Of a stretch of DNA of 64,000 bases, positions 44,484 through 53,633 are shown in pieces. Position 1 is the stretch's first letter. Every line of letters starts with the position of its first letter. The notes beneath the pieces are model-generated. The model searched no databases. It was not told the origin of the DNA and saw only the letters and a program-made list of their open reading frames with translations. A program made the position numbers and the translations under genes. The stretch spans positions 1 to 64,000 of the forward strand of contig CAYWPC010000010.1 of the NCBI GenBank assembly GCA_964460075.1. The letters are read 5' to 3'. The DNA comes from JAMBLL01 sp964460075. GTDB taxonomy: Bacteria; Actinomycetota; Acidimicrobiia; Spongiisociales; UBA5794.

Positions 44484-45404
44484 TCAAGGTCTTTCGGTGC
44501 GCGCTGTGTCTGAGAGCTCGAGCTTCTGGGCGACTCGAGCGATAACGACGACAACGATGAACGCTGCCACAGCTATGACGAGGGATCCGATGACCTGGCC
44601 GTTGGGAGCCCCAATCGCTGTCGAGTCGACACCGAGCGGCCACGGCCACAGCACTCGCATCGAGGCTGCCATGAGTCCGATCAGTGACGCGAGGACGGCG
44701 TCGTGATACTCGCTGAGTGCCTTGTGTAGGGCCTGAGAGAACAGGGCCAGACCGATGACAGCTCCCGATGTGAACACGACAAGTGATACGAGGTCACGAT
44801 CGGTTACCGCACCGAGCACCGGCCCAAACATCCCCATGAGCAGCAGGAGGAATGATCCGGAAATCCCCGGCAGGATCATGGCAGAGATCGCGATTGCCCC
44901 TGCCCCGAAGAATGCCCAAAGGCGGGGGTCCGCGATTTGAGACACCGTGTCCTCGGTTGTGCCCCCACGAAGCCCGAGGAGGACGAAAACGACAACGGTG
45001 ACACTTACGAGTATGAGCACATATGCGCCAGTAACACGCGAGAGCATCTGCCAAGTAACAACGATCGATCCAGCGACGAGCCCAACGAACAGGGCGGCCA
45101 TGAGCACCTGCTGCTGATCAAGCAACCTTGTGATGAGGCCCGCGAGTGATCCGATCGCCAGCAGGATCCCGCCACCGAGTGACAGGATGAAGGTCCACTC
45201 GACCTCGCCGAGCCAGCGTCTCATTCCCACGATGTCGCCGCGTACGAGATAGCCGAGGGCGGATGAGCCGGCTCGCACGGAGGCGATGAGACGTTCGTAA
45301 ATGCCGAAGATCAGGGCAATCGTGCCACCGGAGACACCAGGGACGACGTCGGCTGCGCCCATGGCGAAGCCGCGGGAGACCGAGAGAACAACAGAGCGAA
45401 GCAT
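44484..45404 (-). CDS. popT: DUF368 family (PopT) undecaprenyl-phosphate translocase
   Basis: 306 residues. The family signature RGFAMGAADVVPGVSGGTIA is at the N-terminus and repeated as ISAMILPGISGSFLLLLMG, an internal inverted duplication in an all-helical membrane protein. DUF368 proteins (PopT) recycle undecaprenyl phosphate across the membrane for wall synthesis. The ATG at 45404 is 15 bp from the divergent-strand start of another gene, so the promoter is short. Confidence 0.85.
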   Translation of the reverse strand: MLRSVVLSVSRGFAMGAADVVPGVSGGTIALIFGIYERLIASVRAGSSALGYLVRGDIVGMRRWLGEVEWTFILSLGGGILLAIGSLAGLITRLLDQQQVLMAALFVGLVAGSIVVTWQMLSRVTGAYVLILVSVTVVVFVLLGLRGGTTEDTVSQIADPRLWAFFGAGAIAISAMILPGISGSFLLLLMGMFGPVLGAVTDRDLVSLVVFTSGAVIGLALFSQALHKALSEYHDAVLASLIGLMAASMRVLWPWPLGVDSTAIGAPNGQVIGSLVIAVAAFIVVVVIARVAQKLELSDTARTERP

Positions 45405-45449
45405 GCACTCGAGTGTAGGTTGACGCGCTACAACAACGAGGTAGCAGCT

Positions 45450-45905
45450 ATGCGAGCGGTCGTTCAGCGAGTACACGACGCGTCGGTGTCGGTCGAAGGT
45501 GATGTCGTAGCGTCCATCGATCATGGCCTTCTCGTCCTCGTCGGCGTCGTCCCCACCGACACCGTGGCAGACGCCGCGGCGCTTGCGTCGAAGCTCACGT
45601 CAATGCGCATCTTCCCCGACCGTGGAGGGAAGATGAACAGGTCGGTTGGTGAAGTCGAGGGCGCGGTCCTCCTGGTCTCGCAGTTCACGCTCGTCGGTGA
45701 CGTGAGGAGGGGGAGAAGGCCATCGTTCAGCGGAGCCGCTCACCCCGATCATGCCCGCCCAATCATCGACCACATCGCTGCCGAGATGCGCGGCAGCGAC
45801 GTTCCCGTGGCGTCGGGTCGATTCGGCGCACACATGAACGTGTCACTCACGAACTGGGGACCGGTGACGTTTGTCGTGGACGTACTCAATGGGAGGATCG
45901 CATAG
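45450..45905 (+). CDS. dtd: D-aminoacyl-tRNA deacylase (Dtd)
   Basis: 151 residues, family length. MRAVVQRVHDASVSVEGDVV at the start, LLVSQFTLVGDVRRGRRPSF with the SQxT catalytic motif and MNVSLTNWGPVTFVVD with the Gly-cisPro motif. It hydrolyses D-amino acids (and Gly-tRNAAla) from tRNA, preventing their use in protein. The ATG at 45450 begins the conserved motif directly. Confidence 0.93.
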   Translation: MRAVVQRVHDASVSVEGDVVASIDHGLLVLVGVVPTDTVADAAALASKLTSMRIFPDRGGKMNRSVGEVEGAVLLVSQFTLVGDVRRGRRPSFSGAAHPDHARPIIDHIAAEMRGSDVPVASGRFGAHMNVSLTNWGPVTFVVDVLNGRIA

Positions 45906-45920
45906 GGCGACCAAGGTAGG

Positions 45921-46073
45921 ATGTCGTTGTGCCTGATTGAAGGCAACGAGGACGAGGTCGAGGCAGGCATCGACGCCGCTGCCGATTTCGTAGACGACAA
46001 GACCGGCGGCGAGTACAGCGAGAAGATCGATACCGCCGCAGATCAGGCCAAGAGGCTCCTCGGCGACGAGTAG
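45921..46073 (+). CDS. MT0933-like small antitoxin-family protein
   Basis: A 50-residue frame, overlooked by length cut-offs. IEGNEDEVEAGIDAAADFVD, then DKTGGEYSEKIDTAADQAKR closely matches the MT0933/Rv0909 pattern (DKTGGKY-like motif, alternating acidic and basic amphipathic helices). In M. tuberculosis Rv0909 pairs with a toxin, Rv0910. The first residues (MSLCL) do not match the family's usual N-terminus, so the start may be different. No toxin gene is adjacent; it follows dtd by 15 bp. Confidence 0.6.
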   Translation: MSLCLIEGNEDEVEAGIDAAADFVDDKTGGEYSEKIDTAADQAKRLLGDE

Positions 46074-46127
46074 GTCTCACTGTCCTGGCAGCAGGGGACT
46101 GCCGTGGAGGTCTACGGATCTGACGCC

Positions 46128-49100
46128 TCAGGTCACGACGGACTTGCCGGCCTCGCAATGGTGGAGGAAGTCGCAGAACCGACATGCGGGTGACGGCGAG
46201 GGGTCGAACGGCCCGGACGTCGCTGCCGCAACAAGGTCTGTGATGTTTGACTGTGCAGCTTGGAGCCAGTCATCGCTGACGACTCTCGTCACTTCCTCAC
46301 ACGTCCCGTCACCGAAATAAGCGAACGTGACCTCGACGTTCTGCGGGATGGTGCCGGCTACGGTGCCGTTTGCGACTGCGAGAGCGTACGCCTCAAGCTG
46401 AACGTTCTTCGCCGCGTCGTCACGCCGTTTGCCTGACTTGTAATCGACAATCTCCCATGTGCCGTCGTCACCGTCGTAGATGGCGTCGATCTTGCCCCTA
46501 ATGGTTCCTGGTTCGAGTCCGAGGACGAACGGTATTTCCACGAAGCGGGCCTGCATGCGGTGGAAGCGAGACCGAGCAAAGGCCTCCCAAGGGTCGCTTC
46601 GTGTCGGGCGCACAGTGGTGGCACCTTTGATGTGTACGGTGTCGAAGGCTCCGGTAGACGGATCGTCGAGGGCCACCACGCCGAGGTTGTGGAGCTCGAC
46701 TTGTCGATGGAATCGGGTGCCGAGCGCAGCGGAGACCTGTGGGCGTCTGGGCAATCGGTCGTGCTGGATCCACTTGAACTTGAGGGGACACTCTGCGAGT
46801 GCGACCAGGTTCGTCACCGAAGTCGAGAACACGGTTCTGGTCGCTTCAGCCTTTGGAAGTTGGAGGTTGCCGATCTCCATGATGAGCTGTTCTGTTCGGT
46901 TGTGCACAGTGTCGACCATATCCGGGAAGTGATCCGTGATCCAGTGTGGATCACGGATTCGCTCACGCAGGGCACTCGTCCAGCCTCCTGGAAACAAAGG
47001 ATCAGGAGGGTCTGCAGGCTCCTCATGGGATCTCGGTGCCGGTTTGGGCCCGGCATCGTCCGTCCAGACGAGTGCGGTCGCCCCCGGCGTGTCGTTGGCT
47101 ATCTCAAGGAGCGGTGAAGGCGTACGAGGCCTCGTCACATCTCGGTCCCAAGCGTGGCCCGTCATGATGAGGTCGTGTTTTGCTCTTGTCACCGCGACAT
47201 ACGCCAACCGCCACTCTGCAACGTTGTGGCGGGCACTGAGAATCTCTCTGCACTCTTGTGGCGACGCCGCACCTTGCACCGCTGCAAACGACGACCTGTC
47301 GAGACGGAGTTCGTACGGCAAGACAAGGGCCGATCTGCCCGGGTCGTCATAGGTTCGCACACCCGCTGGGAACGTGCCCTTGGCTAGGGACGGCAGGAAC
47401 ACGATCGGCCACTCGAGGCCCTTCGCGGCATGAGCCGTGATCAGATGAACGACGTTTGACGACGTGTCCGCGGCCGCATCCAGTTCCTCGCCGGGTGATG
47501 CATCATCGAGAGCGTCGACGTAGCGCAGAAACGCAGTGAGTGTCGGGGTGCCGTCGAGTGGTCTCCAGCGGCGGGTGAGCGAGGCGAACCGGCCGATATT
47601 GGCCCGTGCCGTTGCTGCGTCCGATGGCGACTGGGCTGCAACCTCGTCCCAGAATCCGAGGTTGGTGATCGTCATCTCGAGGATGCGGGGAACAGGGAGC
47701 ATCTGCGAGCGGGTGTACATATCTATGTGCAGCACTCCGAAGCGTTCGAGCCTGGCTCTCCCTTCGCTCGAGAGGCCTTCGATGTCGTCGAGATGCTCGA
47801 GCGCCACAGCCAAGTTGCGCGTTTCGACGTGTCCACACCATCTCCTCAGTCTCGAGATGTCGCGCATGCCGACCCGGAACATGCCTCCCAGGAGTATCCG
47901 TAGGAGTGACGGCTCGTCCGCTGGGTTTGCGAGGATTCGTAGCCAGGCGAGGAGATCTGCAACCTCAGGAACCGTGAGCAGGCCACCCATGGAACTGACG
48001 GCGTAGGGAATGTCTGCGTTTCTGAGGGCGTCCGCGATGGCGGGGATCGCTGATCTCTTGCGGCACAGGATCGCAACGTCGCACCATGACGAGCCGGATT
48101 CGCGACGGCGGTGTATCTGGTCGGCAATCCATTCGGCCTCATCATCATCTGTGGCGAACCACCCGACGCTGAGGCTTCCGTCTGCGGCGCCCTCACACGG
48201 AGTCAAAGGTTTGGAGGCTTCGATACGGGGGAGGTGACCCTGGATCTTGTTCGCCAACGCAAGGATGACCGTGTCAGAACGCCGGTTGATGCTCAGGGGG
48301 AGCGTCTCGGTCGGTAGACCATCTCTTCGAGGGAAGTGCACAGGGAAGTTGGCGAAGTTGTCAAGCGATGCGCCCCGCCAGTCGTAGATCGTCTGATCGG
48401 CATCTCCGACGGCGGTCACAGGCTTGCCATCCCCGAATACGGAGGTGAGCAGCCGGCGCTGAGCCGGATCGGTGTCCTGGTATTCGTCGAGGAGAACCGT
48501 GTCGTATCGATCCGAGATCCCTGAGGCGACGTCTGGGAAGCCCTCGACGATCTCCACAGCGAGCCTGATGAGGTCGCCGTACTCGAGAAAGTGCAGGTCA
48601 CGTTTCGCCGAGGCGTAGCGGTCGGCAGCATGTGTCAGGGAGATGCGTGCCTTCCACACGTCATCCAAGGTAGCGGGTGCTGCATCTAGCACATCTTGCG
48701 CGGTGAGCAGGTTCGCGGTCATCGAGTCGGCAACGGTGAGTAACTCCTCCCTCCGTCTTGACAGGGATGAGAGATCGAGGTCCGTCGAGTCGAGATCTCG
48801 AAGGACTCGGTATGCAAGTTCCGATCGGTGACCTTGGTCCATCAGGGCCGATGCGGGCTCGTAACCAACGAAGGCTCCGAACTCGTCGAGGATCGACGAC
48901 GCGAAACCGTGATACGTCGTCACCTCGACTTCTCTGTCATCGTCCCTATCACCGATAGCTTCCCGTAGCCGGGTCCGTAACTCGTCTGCGGCCTTGTTGG
49001 TGAAGGTGATCCCCAGAGCTCTCGTAGGGTCTCCCCCGCTATGTACCACTGCAGCGAAGCGCTCAACGATCGTTGTGGTCTTTCCGGTGCCTGCGCCCGC

Positions 49101-49172
49101 GACGACTCGCAGCGGCACGGGCGGGTAGTCGATGATTGCCTGTTGTTCTGCGGTAGGTACGAACTTGGTCAT
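46128..49172 (-). CDS. adnB: AdnB-like UvrD-family helicase-nuclease
   Basis: 1014 residues. Helicase: Walker A VVAGAGTGKTTTIVERF, motif Ia ITFTNKAADELRTRL, DEYQDTDPAQ (II), GDADQTIYDWRGA (III), LPLSINRRS (IV), HAAKGLEWP (V), AYVAVTRAKHDL (VI). The last 250 residues are a RecB-like nuclease, GKIDAIYDGDDGTWEIVDYKSGK with QLEAYALA, and Cys in AECPLKFKW and CRFCDFLHHC for an Fe-S cluster. AdnAB is the actinobacterial end-resection motor. It overlaps the AdnA-like gene by 4 bp. Confidence 0.82.
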   Translation of the reverse strand: MTKFVPTAEQQAIIDYPPVPLRVVAGAGTGKTTTIVERFAAVVHSGGDPTRALGITFTNKAADELRTRLREAIGDRDDDREVEVTTYHGFASSILDEFGAFVGYEPASALMDQGHRSELAYRVLRDLDSTDLDLSSLSRRREELLTVADSMTANLLTAQDVLDAAPATLDDVWKARISLTHAADRYASAKRDLHFLEYGDLIRLAVEIVEGFPDVASGISDRYDTVLLDEYQDTDPAQRRLLTSVFGDGKPVTAVGDADQTIYDWRGASLDNFANFPVHFPRRDGLPTETLPLSINRRSDTVILALANKIQGHLPRIEASKPLTPCEGAADGSLSVGWFATDDDEAEWIADQIHRRRESGSSWCDVAILCRKRSAIPAIADALRNADIPYAVSSMGGLLTVPEVADLLAWLRILANPADEPSLLRILLGGMFRVGMRDISRLRRWCGHVETRNLAVALEHLDDIEGLSSEGRARLERFGVLHIDMYTRSQMLPVPRILEMTITNLGFWDEVAAQSPSDAATARANIGRFASLTRRWRPLDGTPTLTAFLRYVDALDDASPGEELDAAADTSSNVVHLITAHAAKGLEWPIVFLPSLAKGTFPAGVRTYDDPGRSALVLPYELRLDRSSFAAVQGAASPQECREILSARHNVAEWRLAYVAVTRAKHDLIMTGHAWDRDVTRPRTPSPLLEIANDTPGATALVWTDDAGPKPAPRSHEEPADPPDPLFPGGWTSALRERIRDPHWITDHFPDMVDTVHNRTEQLIMEIGNLQLPKAEATRTVFSTSVTNLVALAECPLKFKWIQHDRLPRRPQVSAALGTRFHRQVELHNLGVVALDDPSTGAFDTVHIKGATTVRPTRSDPWEAFARSRFHRMQARFVEIPFVLGLEPGTIRGKIDAIYDGDDGTWEIVDYKSGKRRDDAAKNVQLEAYALAVANGTVAGTIPQNVEVTFAYFGDGTCEEVTRVVSDDWLQAAQSNITDLVAAATSGPFDPSPSPACRFCDFLHHCEAGKSVVT

Positions 49173-52156
49173 TGGGCGAAGGCCTCTCTTCCTTGAGGCT
49201 GGGCCGGGCAGACGAGGGCGACATCGCATCGGTCGCAATGTTTGCCGACGACCGGATCGAACCGCTCAGCGGCGATGGCCTTGGTGATGGCCTCGAGTTC
49301 CGCGGTCACTCCATCGAGTTGCGAGGGCTCAAGTGACCGGGTGACGATGCTGGTCTTGTTCGGGTCGATTCGCGGATACCAGAACTCGGCTCCGACGATC
49401 GATCCCTTGGAGACAAGGGACGCATCATCTCTGGCGGCCAGAACGTAGTAGCCGAGCTGGAGTGACACCGCGGCGTCCGCAACTCTCACCGCTGATCCCG
49501 ACGTCTTGTAGTCGACGACGAAGAGCTCCTCGCCTCTTTGCTCGATACGGTCGGCCCGGCCCGTCCAGGGAACTCCTGCAACCGTATACGGCAGCTCTCT
49601 CTCGAAGGCCACGGGAACCCCAGAGGTTGGCCAGCGCTCGTAGAGGTTGTCCAGCGTAGTTTCGGCCCTCTCCCTCCACGATCTTCCCACAGCGTCGTCG
49701 TCGAAGCCCGCATCAGCCCACAGATCGTCGAGACACGCCTGGGCCTCTCTCCGTGTGGAACGCTGTCTGTCGTCCTCGACGGCTTGACGCTCGGCAACCT
49801 CGATGACCTTGTGGATGAGCGTGCCGAACTTCATGTGGTCACTGGTTTCGCTCCGCGAAAGCAGGTGCCTGCCTATGGCGTACTGCCGTGGGCAGGTGGC
49901 ATACGCTGTCGCCTGGCTCGGTGATAGCCGAAGCTGGTCAGGGACGATGTGGCGATGCGGACCTGATTCGAGTGCACCGTACCGGGTCATCGGATCCGAT
50001 AAGCCGACGTGCGTGCCTCCAGCGAGCACGTCGATCGCCGCTAGCCGTTGGATGGCTGGTGCCTCAGGATCCTTGGCGGTCAGACGAAGCGCGGCTTCGA
50101 ACGAGCGAGGAGTCAGCGGCTCTGTGTTTCGATGTGGTGGTGTGATGGATGCCACGAGGGGAAGGAATCGGCTGGGCTGAGGTCCGTTTGGGACGGCGTC
50201 GTTGCTGGTCGCGGTCCATACGACGCGAGACGTTGCTCTGGTCATAGCGGTGTAGGCAAGCCGGCGTTCCTCGTCGAGCCGGAATGCAACGTAGTCGCTG
50301 GTCCTCGCGGGAAGGTGCGGGTTGAGGAGCCGCACGCCGAGGAGCGAGTCGCGCGATCGAAGATCCGGCAGGTCGCCCTCGACGGCGTTCGCGATGTAGA
50401 CGACATCGAAATCGGTGCCCTTGGCTCTGTGCAGTGTTGCGATCGTGACGCCGCCATCGTCAGCGGATCGGAAGGAGAACAGCGGATCCGCTTCGAAATC
50501 GGTTCCTGCCACGAGTGTTCCGTGGTCGGTAAGGGTCGCCCCAGGCGATCGTTCGACGAGCCGCGTGAGTACCTGGTCGAATGCAGCCCACGCACGCCGA
50601 TCGGCCAGGTGATCCGCGTCGAGCGCTACGGGAACGAGTTGCGGGAGCGTGGACCACACATGCCAGAGCCCGACGGGAGCCGGCACATCGCAGGCCCACG
50701 AAGCGTCATCGATGAGCGTCGCGAGGCGTTGGCCCTGAGGAACCCTCGATGCGATGAGTGCGGACCACGTAGCTCCATCTGCGGCCAAGCGGGCGAGGTG
50801 ATTAACGGTTCCATACGGCACGGCGAAGAACGGGCTCAGGAGAACTCGTTCGATCGCGAGGCCGGCACCTTCGTCCGTTCCGGTGGCGAGCACGAGGTCG
50901 TGGACGAGGCGGACGACGGGCTCGTCTGTAAGCCTGCTCTCTGTGAAGGAGTGGGGGAGAGAGCGACGCTCGAGCGCCGTTGCCAGCTCGCTGCCAAAGT
51001 CAGACTTCGTTCTTGTGAAAACGGCGACGCGCTCGAGCGGCACACCGTCGAGGAGGTGGACACGCTCGATGTCGGATGCGATCCAGTCGGCTTCGTCGTG
51101 GATCGTCGTAAACGTGTGGGCGGCAACGCTTCCACCCGTCCGTGTGCTGTGCACCCTCCCCGCTCCTCCTGGCAGTTCACGCGCTGTGACACGGACGGCC
51201 GCATCGAGAATCTCGGAAGGAACCCGGAAGGATGTGGTGAGCACGATGCGCTCGGCCTCGGTTCCGAGGCGTTCCTCTGTGTCTTGGGGGAACGTGAACA
51301 CGTTGTTGATGTTCGTGCCGCGGAATGAATATATCGACTGATAGGGGTCCGCTGCGACCGTGAGGCTCGATCCCGGTGCGGCGAGCCGGAAGAGCATCTC
51401 TGCGTGAGCGTGAGACGAGTCCTGGTACTCATCAGCCACGATGAGGTCGTAAGGATCTGCGATCTCGGGTATCGCGCCGAGCGCGGCGACGGCCTCGGTG
51501 AGAATCCTTCCGTAGTCGGTTCGGTGTTGTGCAGTGAGGTATGCGTTGTACCGGTCGAAGAATCCGGCCATCGCGATGAGCCTCGGGTCGCTCATCGTCG
51601 TGAGATCTTCTGGGGTGATGAGCTGCTCGTGGCATCGCAGGATGAAGTCGGTGACCTCACTGGCCATCATGGGCGAGTCGAGGAGCGTTCGGTGGCCCGG
51701 GGGCCATGCAGACGGTGTCTCGGATGCGAGGAGGTCTGCCACGACCTTCTCTTGCTCCGCTGCGGTGAGCACGCTCGGCGTCCTCTCCCAGCCGAGGCTT
51801 GCAGCGTTCGCTTCGACGATGCGCATCGCGAGACTGTGATATGTGGCGACGTGGATGCGTTGTGCGAAGGGACCGATCATGTCGACGAGGCGTCGTCGAA
51901 GATCGTTTACACCTGATCGCGAGAAGCCGAGAGCGAGGATCGCCTCTGGTGCGATGTGAGCATCGGCGATGGCAGCGTTCACGCGTGCAACGAGGAAGTG
52001 TGTCTTGCCCGTTCCCGGACCGCCAACAACGATCTGTGGCCGATCTGGTGGTGCGACAGAGCCACTCCAGTCTTGCGGTCCGAGTCTCGTCTCGATCAGC
52101 GGCATCGCACGAGCCTCTACGGTGACGGGGTCGAGTGGCGGGTCATCATCCGGCAT
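49169..52156 (-). CDS. adnA: AdnA-like UvrD-family helicase-nuclease
   Basis: 995 residues. Walker A VVGGPGTGKTHFLVARV, motif II IVADEYQDSSHAHAEML, VAADPYQSIYSFRGTN, TSFRVPSEILDA, TIATLHRAKGTDFDVVYI and RLAYTAMTRATSRVVW. C-terminal nuclease LFVVDYKTSG with GRADRIE and Cys CPRQYAIGR, HCDRCDVALVCPAQ. The pairing with a second helicase-nuclease on a 4-bp overlap matches mycobacterial AdnA-AdnB. A RecB-like exonuclease gene overlaps its start by 11 bp. I rely on gene order for the A/B assignment. Confidence 0.8.
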   Translation of the reverse strand: MPDDDPPLDPVTVEARAMPLIETRLGPQDWSGSVAPPDRPQIVVGGPGTGKTHFLVARVNAAIADAHIAPEAILALGFSRSGVNDLRRRLVDMIGPFAQRIHVATYHSLAMRIVEANAASLGWERTPSVLTAAEQEKVVADLLASETPSAWPPGHRTLLDSPMMASEVTDFILRCHEQLITPEDLTTMSDPRLIAMAGFFDRYNAYLTAQHRTDYGRILTEAVAALGAIPEIADPYDLIVADEYQDSSHAHAEMLFRLAAPGSSLTVAADPYQSIYSFRGTNINNVFTFPQDTEERLGTEAERIVLTTSFRVPSEILDAAVRVTARELPGGAGRVHSTRTGGSVAAHTFTTIHDEADWIASDIERVHLLDGVPLERVAVFTRTKSDFGSELATALERRSLPHSFTESRLTDEPVVRLVHDLVLATGTDEGAGLAIERVLLSPFFAVPYGTVNHLARLAADGATWSALIASRVPQGQRLATLIDDASWACDVPAPVGLWHVWSTLPQLVPVALDADHLADRRAWAAFDQVLTRLVERSPGATLTDHGTLVAGTDFEADPLFSFRSADDGGVTIATLHRAKGTDFDVVYIANAVEGDLPDLRSRDSLLGVRLLNPHLPARTSDYVAFRLDEERRLAYTAMTRATSRVVWTATSNDAVPNGPQPSRFLPLVASITPPHRNTEPLTPRSFEAALRLTAKDPEAPAIQRLAAIDVLAGGTHVGLSDPMTRYGALESGPHRHIVPDQLRLSPSQATAYATCPRQYAIGRHLLSRSETSDHMKFGTLIHKVIEVAERQAVEDDRQRSTRREAQACLDDLWADAGFDDDAVGRSWRERAETTLDNLYERWPTSGVPVAFERELPYTVAGVPWTGRADRIEQRGEELFVVDYKTSGSAVRVADAAVSLQLGYYVLAARDDASLVSKGSIVGAEFWYPRIDPNKTSIVTRSLEPSQLDGVTAELEAITKAIAAERFDPVVGKHCDRCDVALVCPAQPQGREAFAQ

Positions 52157-52976
52157 CGGCGGTCTGCCATGCAGGACACAGCGTTGCCTTGAAGTCGCAC
52201 CAGTCGCACAACGCAGACGTGGTAGGTGGCCACGTATCGGTCTCAATCGCATGCTCGATTGCCGTCCACAGCGCCTCGAGTTGACGTTCCATGGCATCGA
52301 GCTGTGCGTCGGTGATATCCATGGTGTACTCGGTTGGCCCGTTGAGATACAGGAGTCGAACGCGGTCGGGCGTGACGCCCTTGGTGATTCGGATCAGCAA
52401 CGCGTAGATTTTCAGGGCGAAGAAGGCCTTGTGTGCGAATCGTTGCGGCGGGGCTCTCCCCGTCTTGTAGTCGGTGATCACCAGCACTTCTCGCACGGAG
52501 CCGTCGGTATCGACCTCGGTGATGTGCTCCATTCGGTCGAGGATTCCCCTGATCGTCATGTCGTTCACCGGAACCGTGAGGTCCATCTCGAGCTCGAGCG
52601 GTTCGAATGACGACGGATCCTCCACCGTGAAGTATGAGGCGAGAAGCTCAAGAGACTCAATTCCCCATTGGCGTTCGTCGTCGAGAGACGTGAACAGATC
52701 CGGGTATTCATCAGTTTTGAGCTCGGTCCATGCGGATCGAAAGAGGTCGTAGAGCTGCTCGGGTGTTCGCTGCGCAGCGGGGAGTTGGAACAGACGTTCG
52801 AGGGCGAGATGTGCCGTTGTGCCTCGAGCCTGGTGTACGGTCGGCTCGGTTGGGATCTTGTCGATGGATTTGAACTTGTACAGCTGAGGGCACGTCTTGA
52901 AATCGCTGGCCCTGCTCGGAGACAGACTCGTCAGCGTGTGCCCTGTCGTGGGGGTGTCGGTGGGTTCGGTAGCCAT
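52146..52976 (-). CDS. RecB-family PD-(D/E)XK exonuclease
   Basis: 276 residues, nuclease domain only. LSPSRASDFKTCPQLYKFKS (first Cys), RGTTAHLALERLF (helical His), LDRMEHITEVD, EVLVITDYKTGRAPP (D-x(n)-D-Y-K) with ALKIYALLI and CDWCDFKATLCPAW at the end (remaining Cys). Related to stand-alone RecB-like nucleases with Fe-S clusters. It is the first gene of the operon with the AdnAB-like pair, which it overlaps by 11 bp. I infer joint action in DNA-end processing. Confidence 0.82.
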   Translation of the reverse strand: MATEPTDTPTTGHTLTSLSPSRASDFKTCPQLYKFKSIDKIPTEPTVHQARGTTAHLALERLFQLPAAQRTPEQLYDLFRSAWTELKTDEYPDLFTSLDDERQWGIESLELLASYFTVEDPSSFEPLELEMDLTVPVNDMTIRGILDRMEHITEVDTDGSVREVLVITDYKTGRAPPQRFAHKAFFALKIYALLIRITKGVTPDRVRLLYLNGPTEYTMDITDAQLDAMERQLEALWTAIEHAIETDTWPPTTSALCDWCDFKATLCPAWQTADAG

Positions 52977-53078
52977 GCTCGCAGCGTACTTGCCTGCTGT
53001 GACAGAAATGGGTTCAGCGAGTCGTCTCGTGGGCGTGTTGCTCGAAGGGATGCAGACCGCACGAGTGAGGCTGCTGTT

Positions 53079-53106
53079 CGCGAAAAACGTGTGTGGGTCG
53101 CGAAAA
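53079..53106. repeat. CGCGAAAA tandem motif, copy 1 (20-bp period)
   Basis: CGCGAAAA occurs at 53079-53086 and 53099-53106, exactly 20 bp apart, the first within the palindrome TTCGCGAA. The same pair with the same spacing occurs at 54288-54315. The 20-bp period places both on nearly the same DNA face. It could be a protein-binding or promoter element for the RNA downstream or for the minus-strand nuclease gene starting at 52976. Confidence 0.7.
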
Positions 53107-53570
53107 GCACATGACGTTGTGAGCTACACAGGTGACGGCAGTTCCGTAGTTTCCCAAATATCCAGAGACGTAAGTCGATGGAGTGGCACAGGGCAAGCTC
53201 CTCACCCGAGCAGGCCTAACCGGGCGACCGGGTGCCTTTGCAGCGAAGGGCGACCGGAGCTGCAGCCTGCCGCTTCGGCGGTAGGCACAAGGTCTCGAGC
53301 AGGAGCCCAGCCTTCGAGAGGCCACCGGAGGTCCGCCGTGAGGTTGGGTCTCCACCCGGAGGCGACCTCGGTCGCCGCCGTAGCGTTTCTGCGAACCTCG
53401 GTTCGTATGAGCGGTTCCGTCCAGTGATGGAGACCTCGGTCCTCGTCGAGGACGGAGCACCCCGGGAGGAGTCGGGAGACTGGCGAGACCCGGATTGGAG
53501 TGACTGTGTCACTTCGCTTGAGAACCCCGAGAGGGCGAGGCCTCGGCCGAGCTTCCTCGGGGTTTCTCTT
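53107..53570 (+). ncRNA. Candidate structured non-coding RNA A
   Basis: A 460-nt stretch with no credible protein. It carries strong local hairpins: 53265-53286 (9-bp stem, UUCG loop), 53361-53376 (GGCGAC/GTCGCC, CUCG loop), 53391-53406 (GCGAAC/GTTCGT, CUCG loop), GTCCTC/GAGGAC near 53440, GTGAC/GTCAC near 53505, and a terminator at its end. GAGAA/TTCTC flanks the terminator stem. I see no RNase P, tmRNA, SRP or 6S signature. The boundaries are estimated from the repeat at the left and the terminator at the right. It shares the layout of element B at 54316-54680. Confidence 0.6.
53523..53570 (+). terminator. Intrinsic terminator of RNA A
   Basis: AACCCCGAG (53523-53531) pairs with CTCGGGGTT (53556-53564), with an inner GGC/GCC hairpin, followed by TCTCTT. 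Element B has the same design, with G-C changed to A-T in both arms (a compensatory change). Confidence 0.75.
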
Positions 53571-53633
53571 ATGTTGGCGGTGCTTGCCTCAGCGCTCCTC
53601 TGCTCCCCAATCTTGTCCACTTCCGGCGCGGCG

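Noticed and set aside
50048..51328. 426-residue plus-strand frame
   Set aside because: Antisense shadow of the AdnA-like gene, which has all helicase motifs.
53180..53245. Possible c-di-GMP-I riboswitch in RNA A (CACAGGGCAA and GGCCTAA occur in the right order)
   Set aside because: The central GACGCAAAGCC block and the terminal pairing partner are missing and spacing is too short; no gene on that strand follows before the terminator. A covariance-model scan would settle it.
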